64,000 bases of DNA from JADKAV01 sp963769435 (GCA_963769435.1 CAVYLN010000002.1:930001-994000), one strand, 5' to 3'; shown: positions 35,949-44,306, counted from the first letter of the stretch. Program-made: numbers and translations. Notes: generated by a model from the letters alone, not told the origin.

Positions 35949-37024
35949 TCGGCGTCCAGCCGCGCGAAGACCAACCGGCCATGACTGGTCGTCGTGACCG
36001 ATGTGAGCCGGGCATCGACGGTGTCCCCGATCAGATGGTCGGCCCGTTGCACGATCACCATGGTGCCGTCGGCCAGGTGACCGACCGCCTGCCCCGGCTC
36101 CTTGCCCGATCGTGCGAGATGCACCTCCACCACATCCCCGGATCGAACCGGTGCGGCCATCGCCTTCGCGAGCGCCTGCAGATTGAGCACAGACACTCCT
36201 GCGATACCGGCAGCATCAGCCAGATGCTGATCGAGGGTGAGCAGCGAGACCTTCCTCCGCAGGCAGATCTGGACGAGCTTGGCGTCGACCTCCGTGACGC
36301 CCGCCGGATCGTCGGGGATCACTTCCAGCGGCAGGTCCGAGCGCAGGCGGTTGAGCACGTCGAGTCCCCTACGGCCCCGCGCTCGGCGTCCCTCGTCGGC
36401 GCCGTCGGCCAGCCCCTGGAGTTCGTCGACCACGGCCTGCGGCACCAGCAAAGTGCCGGTCAGGAAGCCGGATCGGGCGACGTCGAGGATCCGGCCGTCG
36501 ATGGCCACCGAGGTGTCGACGACTTTGGGCCCCCAGCCGGGGCTGGCACCGCCGGGTGCGCCAGCGGTGTCGGCCAAGCCACCCCGGATCACGGCGGCCC
36601 GGTTGCGGGCGACGCGGAATCCGGCAAGACCCCCGACGACCACCAGGAAGGCGAACAGGGCGGCCACCACCCCCGCTGGTCCCAGTAGGAACAGCGGCCA
36701 GGCGACCAGGGAGACCCCGACCATCGCCACCAGTGCACCGATGAAGCCGGCCACGACCTGGTCGGGAGGCAAGGTGTTGAGCCGTCGTTCACCTCGCTCG
36801 ATGCTTCGCAGCACGCGTCGGCTGATGACGCCTCCGACCGAGTAGCCCAGGCCGGCACCGACGATCACCGACGCGATGGTCGCATCAAAGACCCCGAGGA
36901 TCTGGCCCGGGTTGTCCTCCTGGAGCCGGGATCCGATCTGGAAACCCACGGCTGCACCGAAGACGACCAGGAGAAGTCGCAGTACCTCGGCACCGACGTC
37001 CGGGACCTGCGAAAGCCTGGGCAT
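35945..37024 (-). CDS. PIN/TRAM-domain membrane protein
   Basis: A 359-residue protein with about four membrane helices in residues 10-145. A PIN nuclease-like domain starts at VVDTSVAIDGRILDVA, with the acidic residues of the fold continuing in VVDELQGLADGADEGRRARG and EVDAKLVQICLRRKVSLLTL. A C-terminal TRAM-like domain begins near SGDVVEVHLARSGKEPGQAV. This matches the YacL-like integral membrane PIN family found next to carD and ispD in Gram-positive bacteria. The substrate is unknown. Confidence 0.9.
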   Translation of the reverse strand: MPRLSQVPDVGAEVLRLLLVVFGAAVGFQIGSRLQEDNPGQILGVFDATIASVIVGAGLGYSVGGVISRRVLRSIERGERRLNTLPPDQVVAGFIGALVAMVGVSLVAWPLFLLGPAGVVAALFAFLVVVGGLAGFRVARNRAAVIRGGLADTAGAPGGASPGWGPKVVDTSVAIDGRILDVARSGFLTGTLLVPQAVVDELQGLADGADEGRRARGRRGLDVLNRLRSDLPLEVIPDDPAGVTEVDAKLVQICLRRKVSLLTLDQHLADAAGIAGVSVLNLQALAKAMAAPVRSGDVVEVHLARSGKEPGQAVGHLADGTMVIVQRADHLIGDTVDARLTSVTTTSHGRLVFARLDAE

Positions 37025-37033
37025 GACCCCAGA

Positions 37034-37516
37034 CTAGGACGCGAGCACCTCGTCAAGGATGATCTCGGCCTTGTCCTCGTTCGTCTTCTCCGCAAGAGCC
37101 AGCTCACTGACCAGGATCTGGCGGGCGCGCGACAGCATCCGCTTCTCCCCCGCGGACAGGCCGCGGTCCTGATCGCGGCGCCACAGATCGCGGACGACCT
37201 CCGCCACCTTGATCACGTCACCTGATGCCAACTTCTCGACGTTGGCCTTGTATCTGCGCGACCAGTTCGTGGGCTCTTCGGTATAGGGCTGGCGCAGCAC
37301 TGAGAAAACGCGCTCAAGCCCTTCGGAGTTCACCACATCCCGGACGCCAACGAGGTCTACGTTGTCCGAGGGCACACGCACTACCAGGTCGCCCTGGTCG
37401 ATGCGCAGAACCAGGTACTCCCGCTCCTCGCCTTTGATGACGCGCTGCTCGATCGATTCGATGCGTGCGGCGCCGTGATGCGGATAAACAACCGTGTCTC
37501 CGACGGAAAATGCCAT
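37034..37516 (-). CDS. carD: RNA polymerase-binding transcription factor CarD
   Basis: A 160-residue essential regulator that binds the RNA polymerase beta subunit and stabilises open complexes. The Tudor-like interaction domain is residues 1-55 (FSVGDTVVYPHHGAARIESI). The basic helical domain contains the DNA-wedging Trp85 in EEPTNWSRRYKANVEKLASG. Complete. A good promoter is visible upstream. Confidence 0.97.
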   Translation of the reverse strand: MAFSVGDTVVYPHHGAARIESIEQRVIKGEEREYLVLRIDQGDLVVRVPSDNVDLVGVRDVVNSEGLERVFSVLRQPYTEEPTNWSRRYKANVEKLASGDVIKVAEVVRDLWRRDQDRGLSAGEKRMLSRARQILVSELALAEKTNEDKAEIILDEVLAS

Positions 37517-37545
37517 AAGTGGAGGTGCCCCTTTCCGTGGCCTCT

Positions 37546-37574
37546 ATCGTAACACGCCGTATTCGTGCGGTAAG
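37546..37574 (-). promoter_or_regulatory. Predicted carD promoter
   Basis: On the minus strand CTTACC (37574-37569), a 17-bp spacer, and TACGAT (37551-37546), a strong actinobacterial -10. The predicted start is at about 37539, 23 nt before the ATG, with AAAGGGG in between as the ribosome binding site. Confidence 0.55.
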
Positions 37575-37680
37575 CGATCCGTAAATACCGTCAACACCGC
37601 GTGACTGGCCGAGTCGGCTTTGATCGCACACGCGGCCACCGATAGAGTGCCGACAGCATCACCGCTCCGGGAGGAAACCA

Positions 37681-38292
37681 GTGTCCATTGACCGTCGCCG
37701 CCTCGCCGCGGTCGCTGCCGCCGCTGTCCTGATACCGTCCCTGTCCGGCTGCTGGGCGGGTTTCGACGCCCAGACCTCGATGCAGGCCAACCAGGCGGTG
37801 GGCAACGGCACGAACATGTCGACCGGCGACATGGAGATCCGCGGGGCCACCTGGGTACGCAACGTCGCGAACCCGGAAGAAGCCACTCTGGTCGCAACCT
37901 TCGTCAACAACGGTGACGTCCCCGACAAACTGGTCAAGGTCGACGTCGAACCCGCGTCCCCCATGGGGATCACCGGTGGTGCGATCGAGATCCCGACCGT
38001 GGGCTCTGTGCGCACCGGCTACTGGAGTCCCAACTTCATCAATGCCTTCCGGCTGCAGGCCTTCCCCTCGACCTTCGTGCCGACCACACTGACCTTCCAG
38101 AACGCTGGGACCGTGACCGCCGACGTCATCACCGTGCCGAACACCGGGCAGTACCAAGGGGTCGTGGTGGCGCTCGCCGACCAGCAGGAGTTGCTGGAGT
38201 TCGTGGACGCCGCCGGCTCCGAGGATGCCACCGACACTGAGAACGTGACCAAGGCCAAGAAGAAGAAGCAGAAGCAGGCCGACGAAGGCTAG
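37681..38292 (+). CDS. Putative lipoprotein
   Basis: A 203-residue secreted protein starting at GTG 37681. The signal peptide ends in a lipobox LSGC (Cys24). The mature part has a beta-rich segment (MEIRGATWVRNVANPEEATL, VATFVNNGDVPDKLVKVDVE) that recalls PCuAC-like or LpqE-like extracellular lipoproteins; this is a weak resemblance. The C terminus is a Lys-rich tail (KAKKKKQKQ). It is divergent from carD and convergent with regX3, whose stop codon pairs with its own in a shared hairpin. Confidence 0.75.
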   Translation: MSIDRRRLAAVAAAAVLIPSLSGCWAGFDAQTSMQANQAVGNGTNMSTGDMEIRGATWVRNVANPEEATLVATFVNNGDVPDKLVKVDVEPASPMGITGGAIEIPTVGSVRTGYWSPNFINAFRLQAFPSTFVPTTLTFQNAGTVTADVITVPNTGQYQGVVVALADQQELLEFVDAAGSEDATDTENVTKAKKKKQKQADEG

Positions 38293-38320
38293 AGTCCGCG
38301 CCGGGTCCCCGGGACTCTAG
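38289..38320. terminator. Bidirectional terminator containing both stop codons of convergent genes
   Basis: A perfect 9-bp inverted repeat, CTAGAGTCC (38289-38297) and GGACTCTAG (38312-38320). The TAG of the plus-strand lipoprotein (38290-38292) lies in the left arm. The TAG of regX3 (38317-38319, minus strand) lies at the mirrored place in the right arm. Confidence 0.7.
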
Positions 38321-39000
38321 ACCTCGAGTTTGTAGCCGAGCCCGCGCACCGTGACCAGCATGGCGGGCTCGGCAGGATTGGCCTCGATCTTTGAGCGCAG
38401 ACGCTTGACGTGCACGTCGAGGGTCTTGGTGTCGCCGACGTAGTCGGAACCCCACACGCGGTCGATGAGTTGGCCGCGGGTGAGCACCCTGCCCACGTTG
38501 CGCATCAGCAGCGCCAGCAGTTCGAACTCCTTCAGCGGCAGCTTCACGACCTCGCCGTCGACTGTGACCACGTGCCGGTCGACGTCCATACGGATGTTGC
38601 CGGCCACCAGAGTGGCGTCGCCCGCGTCGCCGGTATCAGGGCCGCGGCGTCTCATGACCGCACGGATGCGAGCGACCAACTCCCTCGAGGAGAACGGCTT
38701 CGTCACATAGTCGTCTGCTCCGAGTTCCAGGCCGACCACCTTGTCGATCTCCGAGTCCTTCGCGGTGACCATGATGATCGGCACCTGCGACGTGTTGCGG
38801 ATGACCCGGCAGACCTCGGTGCCGGACATGCCGGGCAGCATGATGTCCAGGAGCACGAGGTCCGCACCCTCGCGCTCGAAGGTCTCCACCGCGGTGTGGC
38901 CGTCGGCGGCCACCGACACCTCGAAACCCTCCTTGCGCAGCATGAACGACAGCGCGTCGCTGAACGACTGCTCGTCCTCCACCACCAGAATCCGACTCAT
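38317..39000 (-). CDS. regX3: Response regulator, RegX3-like (OmpR/PhoB family)
   Basis: A 227-residue regulator. The receiver domain has the phosphoacceptor Asp52 in VLLDIMLPGMSG, plus MVTAKDSEIDKVVGLELGAD and YVTKPFSSRELVARI. The winged-helix DNA-binding domain is C-terminal (LLALLMRNVGRVLTRGQLID, VHVKRLRSKIEANP). The start MSRILVVEDEQS at 39000 overlaps the kinase stop (ATGA). Position beside phoU, gpmA and mshA supports a phosphate-response role. Confidence 0.93.
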   Translation of the reverse strand: MSRILVVEDEQSFSDALSFMLRKEGFEVSVAADGHTAVETFEREGADLVLLDIMLPGMSGTEVCRVIRNTSQVPIIMVTAKDSEIDKVVGLELGADDYVTKPFSSRELVARIRAVMRRRGPDTGDAGDATLVAGNIRMDVDRHVVTVDGEVVKLPLKEFELLALLMRNVGRVLTRGQLIDRVWGSDYVGDTKTLDVHVKRLRSKIEANPAEPAMLVTVRGLGYKLEV

Positions 39001-40214
39001 GCTGTGCTCTCCTCTTCGACTGCGCCCATCTGGGCTGGAATCTCGGACGCGACGTACGGCGGGAGTCGCAGCGTGAAGGTGCTGCCCTCTCCGAGCACGC
39101 TCCACACGCCGACTTCACCACCGTGGTTCTCCGCTACGTGTTTCACGATGGCAAGCCCCAATCCGGTACCGCCTGTGACCCTTGATCGCGCCTGATCGAC
39201 CCGGTAGAAACGCTCGAACACCCGGTTGAGCTCATTGTCGGGGATCCCCATGCCCTGATCGGTGACACTGACCTCCAGGACACCGTCGGACAACTTCGAC
39301 GCCACCGCGACCTTGGAACCCCGCGGACTGTAGCTGATCGCGTTGGTGAGCAGATTGCGCAGGGCCGTGACCAGTTGCGATTCCACGCCCAGCGCCTGCA
39401 GGCCGGACTCACCACCCACGACGATCTCGATCTGCGAGTTCTGTGCGGCCAGCCGGGTCGTGTCGACGGCCTCGGCGACCAGCGCATCGACGTCGATCGG
39501 CTGGGCTTCCTTCAAGGGATCGGCACCCTGCAGGCGACTGAGGTCGATCAGATCGCCGACCAGTTCGCTGAGCCGCCCCGCCTCGGCCTCCATGCGCCCC
39601 GCGAAGTGCCGTACCGCCTCCGGTTCGTCCGCGGAACTCAGGATCGCTTCAGCCAGCAGACTCAGTGCCCCGATCGGGGTCTTCAACTCATGACTGACGT
39701 TCGCCACGAAGTCGCGCCGCACCGCATCGACGCGTTGAGCCTCGGACAGATCCTCGGCAAGAACCAGCATGGTCTCCGGTCCCAGCGGAGCCACCCGCAG
39801 CCGCAAGGTGATCAGGCCTTTGCCCAGCGGTGGCCGCCGGACTGTGAGTTCGTGCTCGCGGATCACCGAATCCCGACGTACGTCGGCGATCATCGCCACG
39901 ATCTCCGGAATGGCGATCCGGCCGTTGTGCACCAGCGTCAGAGCCAGTGCCTGACTGCTCACACGGATCGGGGTGCCGGAGCCGTCGACAACGATCGAGG
40001 CCCCCGGGAGGGCGGACAGGATCCTCTCGATCTCGGCCCGATGGGCGGCGTCCGCACTCTCGGAGTCGACCACCAATTCGATCCGCGGGAACCACCGGCG
40101 GGCGCCGACGACCCCGACCACCACCCCGAGGGCGACGGCGACGATCAACCAGACGGCTGCCACACAAGTGAGGATACGAATCAGCGGCGCCGGAAGTGCG
40201 CAGATGGGCGGCAA
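38997..40214 (-). CDS. senX3: Sensor histidine kinase, SenX3-like
   Basis: A 405-residue membrane kinase, close to the 410 residues of mycobacterial SenX3. One or two membrane segments lie near residues 14-38, then a PAS-like region (about 60-160). The HisKA motif is NVSHELKTPIGAL with His175, followed by N-box and G-box motifs (LLTNAISYSPRGSKV, DQGMGIPDNEL, GTGLGLAIVKHVAENHGGEV). The start is uncertain: the open frame begins with TTG at 40214. Divergent from phoU. Confidence 0.93.
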   Translation of the reverse strand: MPPICALPAPLIRILTCVAAVWLIVAVALGVVVGVVGARRWFPRIELVVDSESADAAHRAEIERILSALPGASIVVDGSGTPIRVSSQALALTLVHNGRIAIPEIVAMIADVRRDSVIREHELTVRRPPLGKGLITLRLRVAPLGPETMLVLAEDLSEAQRVDAVRRDFVANVSHELKTPIGALSLLAEAILSSADEPEAVRHFAGRMEAEAGRLSELVGDLIDLSRLQGADPLKEAQPIDVDALVAEAVDTTRLAAQNSQIEIVVGGESGLQALGVESQLVTALRNLLTNAISYSPRGSKVAVASKLSDGVLEVSVTDQGMGIPDNELNRVFERFYRVDQARSRVTGGTGLGLAIVKHVAENHGGEVGVWSVLGEGSTFTLRLPPYVASEIPAQMGAVEEESTA

Positions 40215-40234
40215 GCGCTGATGCGTCGCCTGCC

Positions 40235-40256
40235 GTTCACCCTGCGTACAGCGTGC
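40235..40256 (+). promoter_or_regulatory. Candidate PHO box between senX3 and phoU
   Basis: Two adjacent 11-nt units, GTTCACCCTGC and GTACAGCGTGC, lie 44 nt upstream of the phoU ATG and 20 nt upstream of the senX3 frame. They resemble the direct-repeat unit bound by PhoP/RegX3 regulators. The second unit is a weaker match. Confidence 0.4.
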
Positions 40257-40299
40257 GCCTGCCGACCGATCAATGGGGCACGCCTACAGTTGAGTCACC

Positions 40300-40989
40300 A
40301 TGCGAACTCTGTTCCACGCCCGACTCGAGGCCATCGATGAGGACCTGGTCTACATGACCCGGCGTGTGGGTTCAGCCATGAATCGGGCCACCCAGGCCCT
40401 GCTCGACGCCGATCTCTCGCTGGCGGAGTCGGTCATCTCGGGCGACGCCGCGCTCGATGAACTCGCCTCCCGCATCGAGGACGAATCGCTGACGCTGGTC
40501 GCTCAGCAGCAGCCGGTGGCGCAGGATCTTCGGGCACTGCTTGCAGCACTTCGCATCTCCGGCTCACTGGAGCGTATGGGTGATCTGGCCGTGCATGTGG
40601 CCAAGGCCGCCCGCATGCGCTATCCGATGAGTGCCGTACCCCTGGAACTGCGCGGGGTCGTGGTCGACATGGGCTCGGTCGCGCAGCGGATGGTGGAGGA
40701 GACGGGGGTGGCCCTGGCACGCCGCGACGTGGTCACGGCATCCCAGTTGCGCGCCATGGACCGGGAGATGGACCGGCTTCATCGGGAGATGTTCAACATC
40801 GTCTTGTCGCCGGCCTGGTCACACGGGATCGAGACCGCGGTGGACGTGACCCTGGTCAGCCGCTACTACGAACGCTTCGCCGACCATGCCGTGACGATCG
40901 GAAAGCGGGTCATCCACGTCGTGACCGGCGAACCCTACGCGGGCAGCGGCCAAGCCTCCCTCGGCGGAAGGCCCGGGACGCCCGAATAG
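40300..40989 (+). CDS. phoU: Phosphate transport system regulatory protein PhoU
   Basis: A 229-residue all-helical protein with the two PhoU repeats (HARLEAIDEDLVYMTRRVGS; AQQQPVAQDLRALLAALRIS, GSLERMGDLAVHVAKAARMR; second-repeat VSRYYERFADHAVTIGKRVI). PhoU restrains phosphate signalling through the kinase when phosphate is plentiful. The phosphate transporter genes (pst) are not in the window. Confidence 0.96.
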   Translation: MRTLFHARLEAIDEDLVYMTRRVGSAMNRATQALLDADLSLAESVISGDAALDELASRIEDESLTLVAQQQPVAQDLRALLAALRISGSLERMGDLAVHVAKAARMRYPMSAVPLELRGVVVDMGSVAQRMVEETGVALARRDVVTASQLRAMDREMDRLHREMFNIVLSPAWSHGIETAVDVTLVSRYYERFADHAVTIGKRVIHVVTGEPYAGSGQASLGGRPGTPE

Positions 40990-40997
40990 CACTCTTC

Positions 40998-41046
40998 GGT
41001 CACTGTTCGTTCATGTTTCGTTCACCTTGCTGTACACTCATGTTCA
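40998..41046 (+). promoter_or_regulatory. PHO-box array and promoter before a 45-codon ORF
   Basis: GGTCA at 40998, GTTCA at 41009, GTTCA at 41020 and GTTCA at 41042 fall on an exact 11-nt lattice (offsets 0, 11, 22, 44). The core is two adjacent units, GTTCGTTCATG (41005-41015) and TTTCGTTCACC (41016-41026). A -10-like TACACT (41033-41038) follows at the right distance for the repeats to cover the -35. This is the layout of PhoP/RegX3-activated promoters. Confidence 0.7.
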
Positions 41047-41067
41047 GAACAGACAGGAGGTTCCACC

Positions 41068-41205
41068 ATGGTGACGATGAAGTGGAACATCACGCCCGGG
41101 CCCGAGGGGCGGCCGGTGCTACGCGCTTCGTGGAATCCCGTAGTGGTACCGGGGCCCCGCGCGTCCAGCGAGAATCAGCCAGAGGGTGCGCTCAAAGCAT
41201 CCTGA
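41068..41205 (+). CDS. Small ORF of 45 residues behind a PHO-box promoter
   Basis: Reads MVTMKWNITPGPEGRPVLRA, then SWNPVVVPGPRASSENQPEG and ALKAS. A strong ribosome binding site (AGGAGG, 41055-41060) lies seven bases before the ATG, and the promoter array just upstream suggests induction under phosphate limitation. No signal peptide or membrane segment is apparent. I recognise no family. Either a small regulatory peptide or an RNA acting without translation is possible; the good ribosome binding site favours the peptide. Confidence 0.55.
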   Translation: MVTMKWNITPGPEGRPVLRASWNPVVVPGPRASSENQPEGALKAS

Positions 41206-41259
41206 CCGCACGCGGGGACTGACCGCCCCCGGAAGCGGCATCGGTCCGCATCAGCGAAC

Positions 41260-42531
41260 ATGGTGGCTATGCAACAACCCCGCCGGGTGGCCATGATCTC
41301 GATGCACACTTCCCCGCTGGCGACTCCCGGCAGCGGCGACGCCGGTGGTATGAACGTCTACGTTCTCGAAGTGGCCAGACAACTGGCCCGCAAGTCCACC
41401 GAGGTCGAGATCTTCACACGCGCCACGAGCCGGGACCAGCCGGCGCAGGAGTACGTGACCGATGGCGTAACCGTCCACAACGTGAGCGCCGGACCCTACG
41501 AGGGGCTGCGCAAGGAACAACTCCCCGCGCAGATGTGCGCTTTCACCGCCTCGGTCCTGCGGGATGAAGCACACCGCCCCGAGGGGTACTACGACGTCGT
41601 GCACTCCCACTACTGGCTGTCCGGCCAGGTCGGCTGGGTGGCTGCGCAACGATGGCAGATTCCCCTGCTGCACAGCATGCACACGATGGCCAAGGTGAAG
41701 AACCTCACGCTGGCCGTGGGCGACACCCCCGAACCGTACGAGCGAGTACTGGGGGAGGAACAGGTCGTTGCTGCCGCGGACAGACTGATCGCCAACACAC
41801 AGACGGAAGCCGATGACCTGGTCACGCTCTACGACGCGGACCCGGAGTCCATCACCGTGGCGCCGCCGGGGGTCGACCTGGATGCGTTCACACCCGGACC
41901 GCAGGACGCCGCCCGCGCCCGCTACGGCTTCGCGCCCGACGACATCATCGTCCTGTTCGTCGGGCGGATTCAGCCGCTCAAGGCGCCTGACGTCCTGGTA
42001 CACGCGGCCGCACATTTGTTGCAGCGGCGCCCAGAGCTGCGCCCGCGACTGCGTGTGGTCATCAACGGTGGGCCATCAGGCAACGGGATCGAACGCGCAG
42101 ATGACCTTCCCCGCCTGATCGCCGAACTCGGCATGGGCGACGTCGTGACGCTGATGGAACCCGTCGGCCGCGACGCCCTGCCGGACCTGTATCGCGCTGC
42201 GGACGTGGTCGTCGTCCCCAGTTACTCGGAATCGTTCGGCCTGGTCGCCGTCGAGGCACAGGCGTGCGGCACGCCGGTCGTGGCCAGCCGGGTCGGTGGC
42301 CTGCAGACCGCGGTGGGCGATGCCGGAATCCTCGTACCGGGCCACGATCCCCGCGACTTCGCGAACGCCATCGAAGCGGTCGCGGTGGGCCCCGGGCGAC
42401 GTGGGGAGTGGTCGGCTGCCGCACGTGCGCACGCCGAGCGTTTCAGCTGGGCCACCACGGCCGAGGCGACGCTGACCGCCTACGAAGAGGTGCTCGATCG
42501 GCGCCCCATCCTCCTGCGGCGCTACGCATGA
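41260..42531 (+). CDS. mshA: D-inositol-3-phosphate glycosyltransferase (mycothiol synthesis)
   Basis: A 423-residue GT4 retaining glycosyltransferase that joins GlcNAc to inositol-3-phosphate, the first step of mycothiol. It shows MISMHTSPLATPGSGDAGGM, NVYVLEVARQLARKSTEVEI, HSHYWLSGQVGWVAAQRW, VGRIQPLKAPDVLVHAAAHL and the donor-site PSYSESFGLVAVEAQACGTP, with Glu residues of the GT4 E-x7-E motif. In-frame ATG codons at 41260 and 41269 are possible starts. Neighbours match mycobacteria (mshA, YbjN gene, gpm, senX3-regX3). Confidence 0.95.
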   Translation: MVAMQQPRRVAMISMHTSPLATPGSGDAGGMNVYVLEVARQLARKSTEVEIFTRATSRDQPAQEYVTDGVTVHNVSAGPYEGLRKEQLPAQMCAFTASVLRDEAHRPEGYYDVVHSHYWLSGQVGWVAAQRWQIPLLHSMHTMAKVKNLTLAVGDTPEPYERVLGEEQVVAAADRLIANTQTEADDLVTLYDADPESITVAPPGVDLDAFTPGPQDAARARYGFAPDDIIVLFVGRIQPLKAPDVLVHAAAHLLQRRPELRPRLRVVINGGPSGNGIERADDLPRLIAELGMGDVVTLMEPVGRDALPDLYRAADVVVVPSYSESFGLVAVEAQACGTPVVASRVGGLQTAVGDAGILVPGHDPRDFANAIEAVAVGPGRRGEWSAAARAHAERFSWATTAEATLTAYEEVLDRRPILLRRYA

Positions 42532-43001
42532 TCGACACCATCACGCAATGGCTGGACGGTTCGGGCCTGGAGTACGAGGTGTCCGGCGACGTCGTCACGG
42601 TCGTCCTCCCCGGCGAGCACAAACTGCGTACGACCTGCGCGCTGGCGGCCGGGGCGCACTCTTTGGCGGTCAATGCTTTCGTCGCGCGCCATCCCGATGA
42701 GAACACCGCAGAGGTCCATCGGTGGCTGCTGGAGCGCAACCGGCGACTGTTCGCCATCGCCTACGCGATCGACCACCTCGGGGACATCTACCTGGTCGGC
42801 AGGATTCCCGCACAGAGCGTGACATCCGAGGTCCTCGACGCCGTCCTCGGCGCAGTACTCAGCGAGGCCGACGGGTCGTTCAACACGATCCTCGAGATGG
42901 GCTTCCGCTCCTCGATCGAGAAGGAGTGGCGTTGGCGGCTGTCCCGCGGCGAGTCGACGGCCAACCTGGCCGCCTTCGAGCACCTCAGGCCGCGCGACTG
43001 A
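42528..43001 (+). CDS. YbjN-domain protein
   Basis: A 157-residue cytoplasmic protein, equivalent in place to the gene between mshA and gpm1 in mycobacteria. It resembles the type III secretion chaperone-like YbjN fold (VNAFVARHPDENTAEVHRWL, LLERNRRLFAIAYAIDHLGD, IYLVGRIPAQSVTSEVLDAV). The start overlaps the mshA stop (ATGA). Function unknown. Confidence 0.88.
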   Translation: MIDTITQWLDGSGLEYEVSGDVVTVVLPGEHKLRTTCALAAGAHSLAVNAFVARHPDENTAEVHRWLLERNRRLFAIAYAIDHLGDIYLVGRIPAQSVTSEVLDAVLGAVLSEADGSFNTILEMGFRSSIEKEWRWRLSRGESTANLAAFEHLRPRD

Positions 43002-43048
43002 CCGATGGCGGGCGACATCCGAGGCCGGCATGTCGATACCGTTGCGCC

Positions 43049-43792
43049 ATGAGCACATTGATCCTGCTGCGCCACGGCGAGAGCGAATGGAACGCACTCA
43101 ACCAGTTCACGGGCTGGGTGGACGTCAACCTCACGGAGAAGGGGTTCGCGGAGGCGGGCAAGGCCGGCGCCATGCTGGCGGAGGCCGGGGTGCTTCCGGA
43201 GGTGGTTCACACGTCGGTGCTCCTGCGCGCAATACGGACCACCAACCTGGCGCTGGAGGCCTGCGACAGGCACTGGATCCCGGTGCGGCGGTCCTGGCGT
43301 CTCAACGAACGTCACTACGGCGCGCTGCAGGGCAAGAACAAGAAGCAGACCCTGGATGCCTACGGCGAGGAGCAGTTCATGCTGTGGCGCCGCTCGTACG
43401 ACACCCCGCCGCCGCCGATCGACCCGGATGACGAGTTCTCCCAGACCCACGACCCGGCGTACGCCGCACTGCCGCCGGAGTTGCGTCCGCTGACCGAATG
43501 CCTCAAGGACGTCGTCAACCGGATGCTCCCCTACTGGTACGACTCGATCGTGCCGGATCTGGAGACGCACGGCACGGTGCTGGTAGGCGCACACGGGAAC
43601 TCGTTGCGTGCCCTCGTCAAGCACCTGGAAGGCATCTCGGATGCGGACATCGCCGGGCTGAACATTCCCACGGGCATCCCGCTGGTCTACGACTTGGACG
43701 AGCAGATGCGTCCCACAGGCGCAGGCAGATACCTCGACCCGGAAGCTGCCGCGACAGCCGCTGCCGCCGTGGCCAACCAAGGCAAGAACTGA
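43049..43792 (+). CDS. gpmA: 2,3-bisphosphoglycerate-dependent phosphoglycerate mutase
   Basis: A 247-residue glycolytic enzyme. The phosphohistidine is His9 in LLRHGESEWN. LNERHYGALQGKNKKQTLDA and VLVGAHGNSLRALVKHLEGI hold the other active-site residues. The length and the C-terminal tail are normal for the dPGM type. Confidence 0.97.
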   Translation: MSTLILLRHGESEWNALNQFTGWVDVNLTEKGFAEAGKAGAMLAEAGVLPEVVHTSVLLRAIRTTNLALEACDRHWIPVRRSWRLNERHYGALQGKNKKQTLDAYGEEQFMLWRRSYDTPPPPIDPDDEFSQTHDPAYAALPPELRPLTECLKDVVNRMLPYWYDSIVPDLETHGTVLVGAHGNSLRALVKHLEGISDADIAGLNIPTGIPLVYDLDEQMRPTGAGRYLDPEAAATAAAAVANQGKN

Positions 43793-43832
43793 GCGATAGG
43801 CTGGAACCGCCAGGACAACCTGAGGAGCCATC

Positions 43833-44144
43833 ATGAGCAGAGAATTCGGGGACCGTCCAGGTGATGAAGTCGTCGAAGCGCTCTGGAACGAACTCGCGGA
43901 GGAACTCGGAACCGACGGCCCCGGGTACACCGACACTCATCCGGACGGCCACACGATCGGCCACCTGATATCCCAGGATGACGAGGACGGCATGGACCGT
44001 ACATCCGAGGAGATCGCCTGGGACAGCCACGACACCACCGACCTGTCGGCGGAGGAGTCGGCCATGCACTTCGAGGAGGACAGCGGCGTGGAGGAGAACC
44101 TGTCCGATGAGATCCTCCACGACTTGGAGGAGTTCGAGGACTGA
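43833..44144 (+). CDS. Small acidic protein of unknown function
   Basis: A 103-residue protein with a very high Asp/Glu content and few basic residues. A short stretch SAEESAMHFEED resembles the end of DUF5709 proteins, but the match is weak. A GAGGAG-like site precedes the ATG (TGAGGAGCCATC). No membrane segment or signal peptide. It lies 40 nt after gpmA and may be co-transcribed. Confidence 0.65.
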   Translation: MSREFGDRPGDEVVEALWNELAEELGTDGPGYTDTHPDGHTIGHLISQDDEDGMDRTSEEIAWDSHDTTDLSAEESAMHFEEDSGVEENLSDEILHDLEEFED

Positions 44145-44245
44145 AGTTCTCGTCGCCGTGGGGAAACGCGATCCGCGGCCGATCCCGGTGCGTTCCGGAC
44201 GAGGATCGACAACGCCGGCGACGACTACGGTCCCACATCCGCTAC

Positions 44246-44271
44246 TTGCACTCTCGACAGGAGAGTGCTAA
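44246..44271. promoter_or_regulatory. CIRCE element 1 (HrcA operator)
   Basis: TTGCACTC, nine bases, GAGTGCTAA: one base short of the consensus TTAGCACTC-N9-GAGTGCTAA in the left arm; the core arms GCACTC and GAGTGC are perfect. It lies upstream of groEL. Confidence 0.88.
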
Positions 44272-44280
44272 CAATGGGAC

Positions 44281-44306
44281 TGGCACTCTCAGCGGGAGAG
44301 TGCTAA
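44281..44306. promoter_or_regulatory. CIRCE element 2 (HrcA operator)
   Basis: TGGCACTC, nine bases, GAGTGCTAA. It lies 35 bp from the first element, centre to centre. Two tandem HrcA operators over one groEL promoter point to tight heat-shock repression; hrcA is not in the window. Confidence 0.88.

Noticed and set aside
41013..41222. An alternative 69-codon frame overlapping the PHO-box small gene
   Set aside because: Its start lies inside the PHO-box repeats, upstream of the predicted transcription start, and it has no ribosome binding site; the 41068 frame has a strong one.
44246..44306. Repeated GCACTC/GAGTGC units as a CRISPR-like array
   Set aside because: They are two CIRCE operators with the standard nine-base spacer; there are no unique spacers or cas genes.
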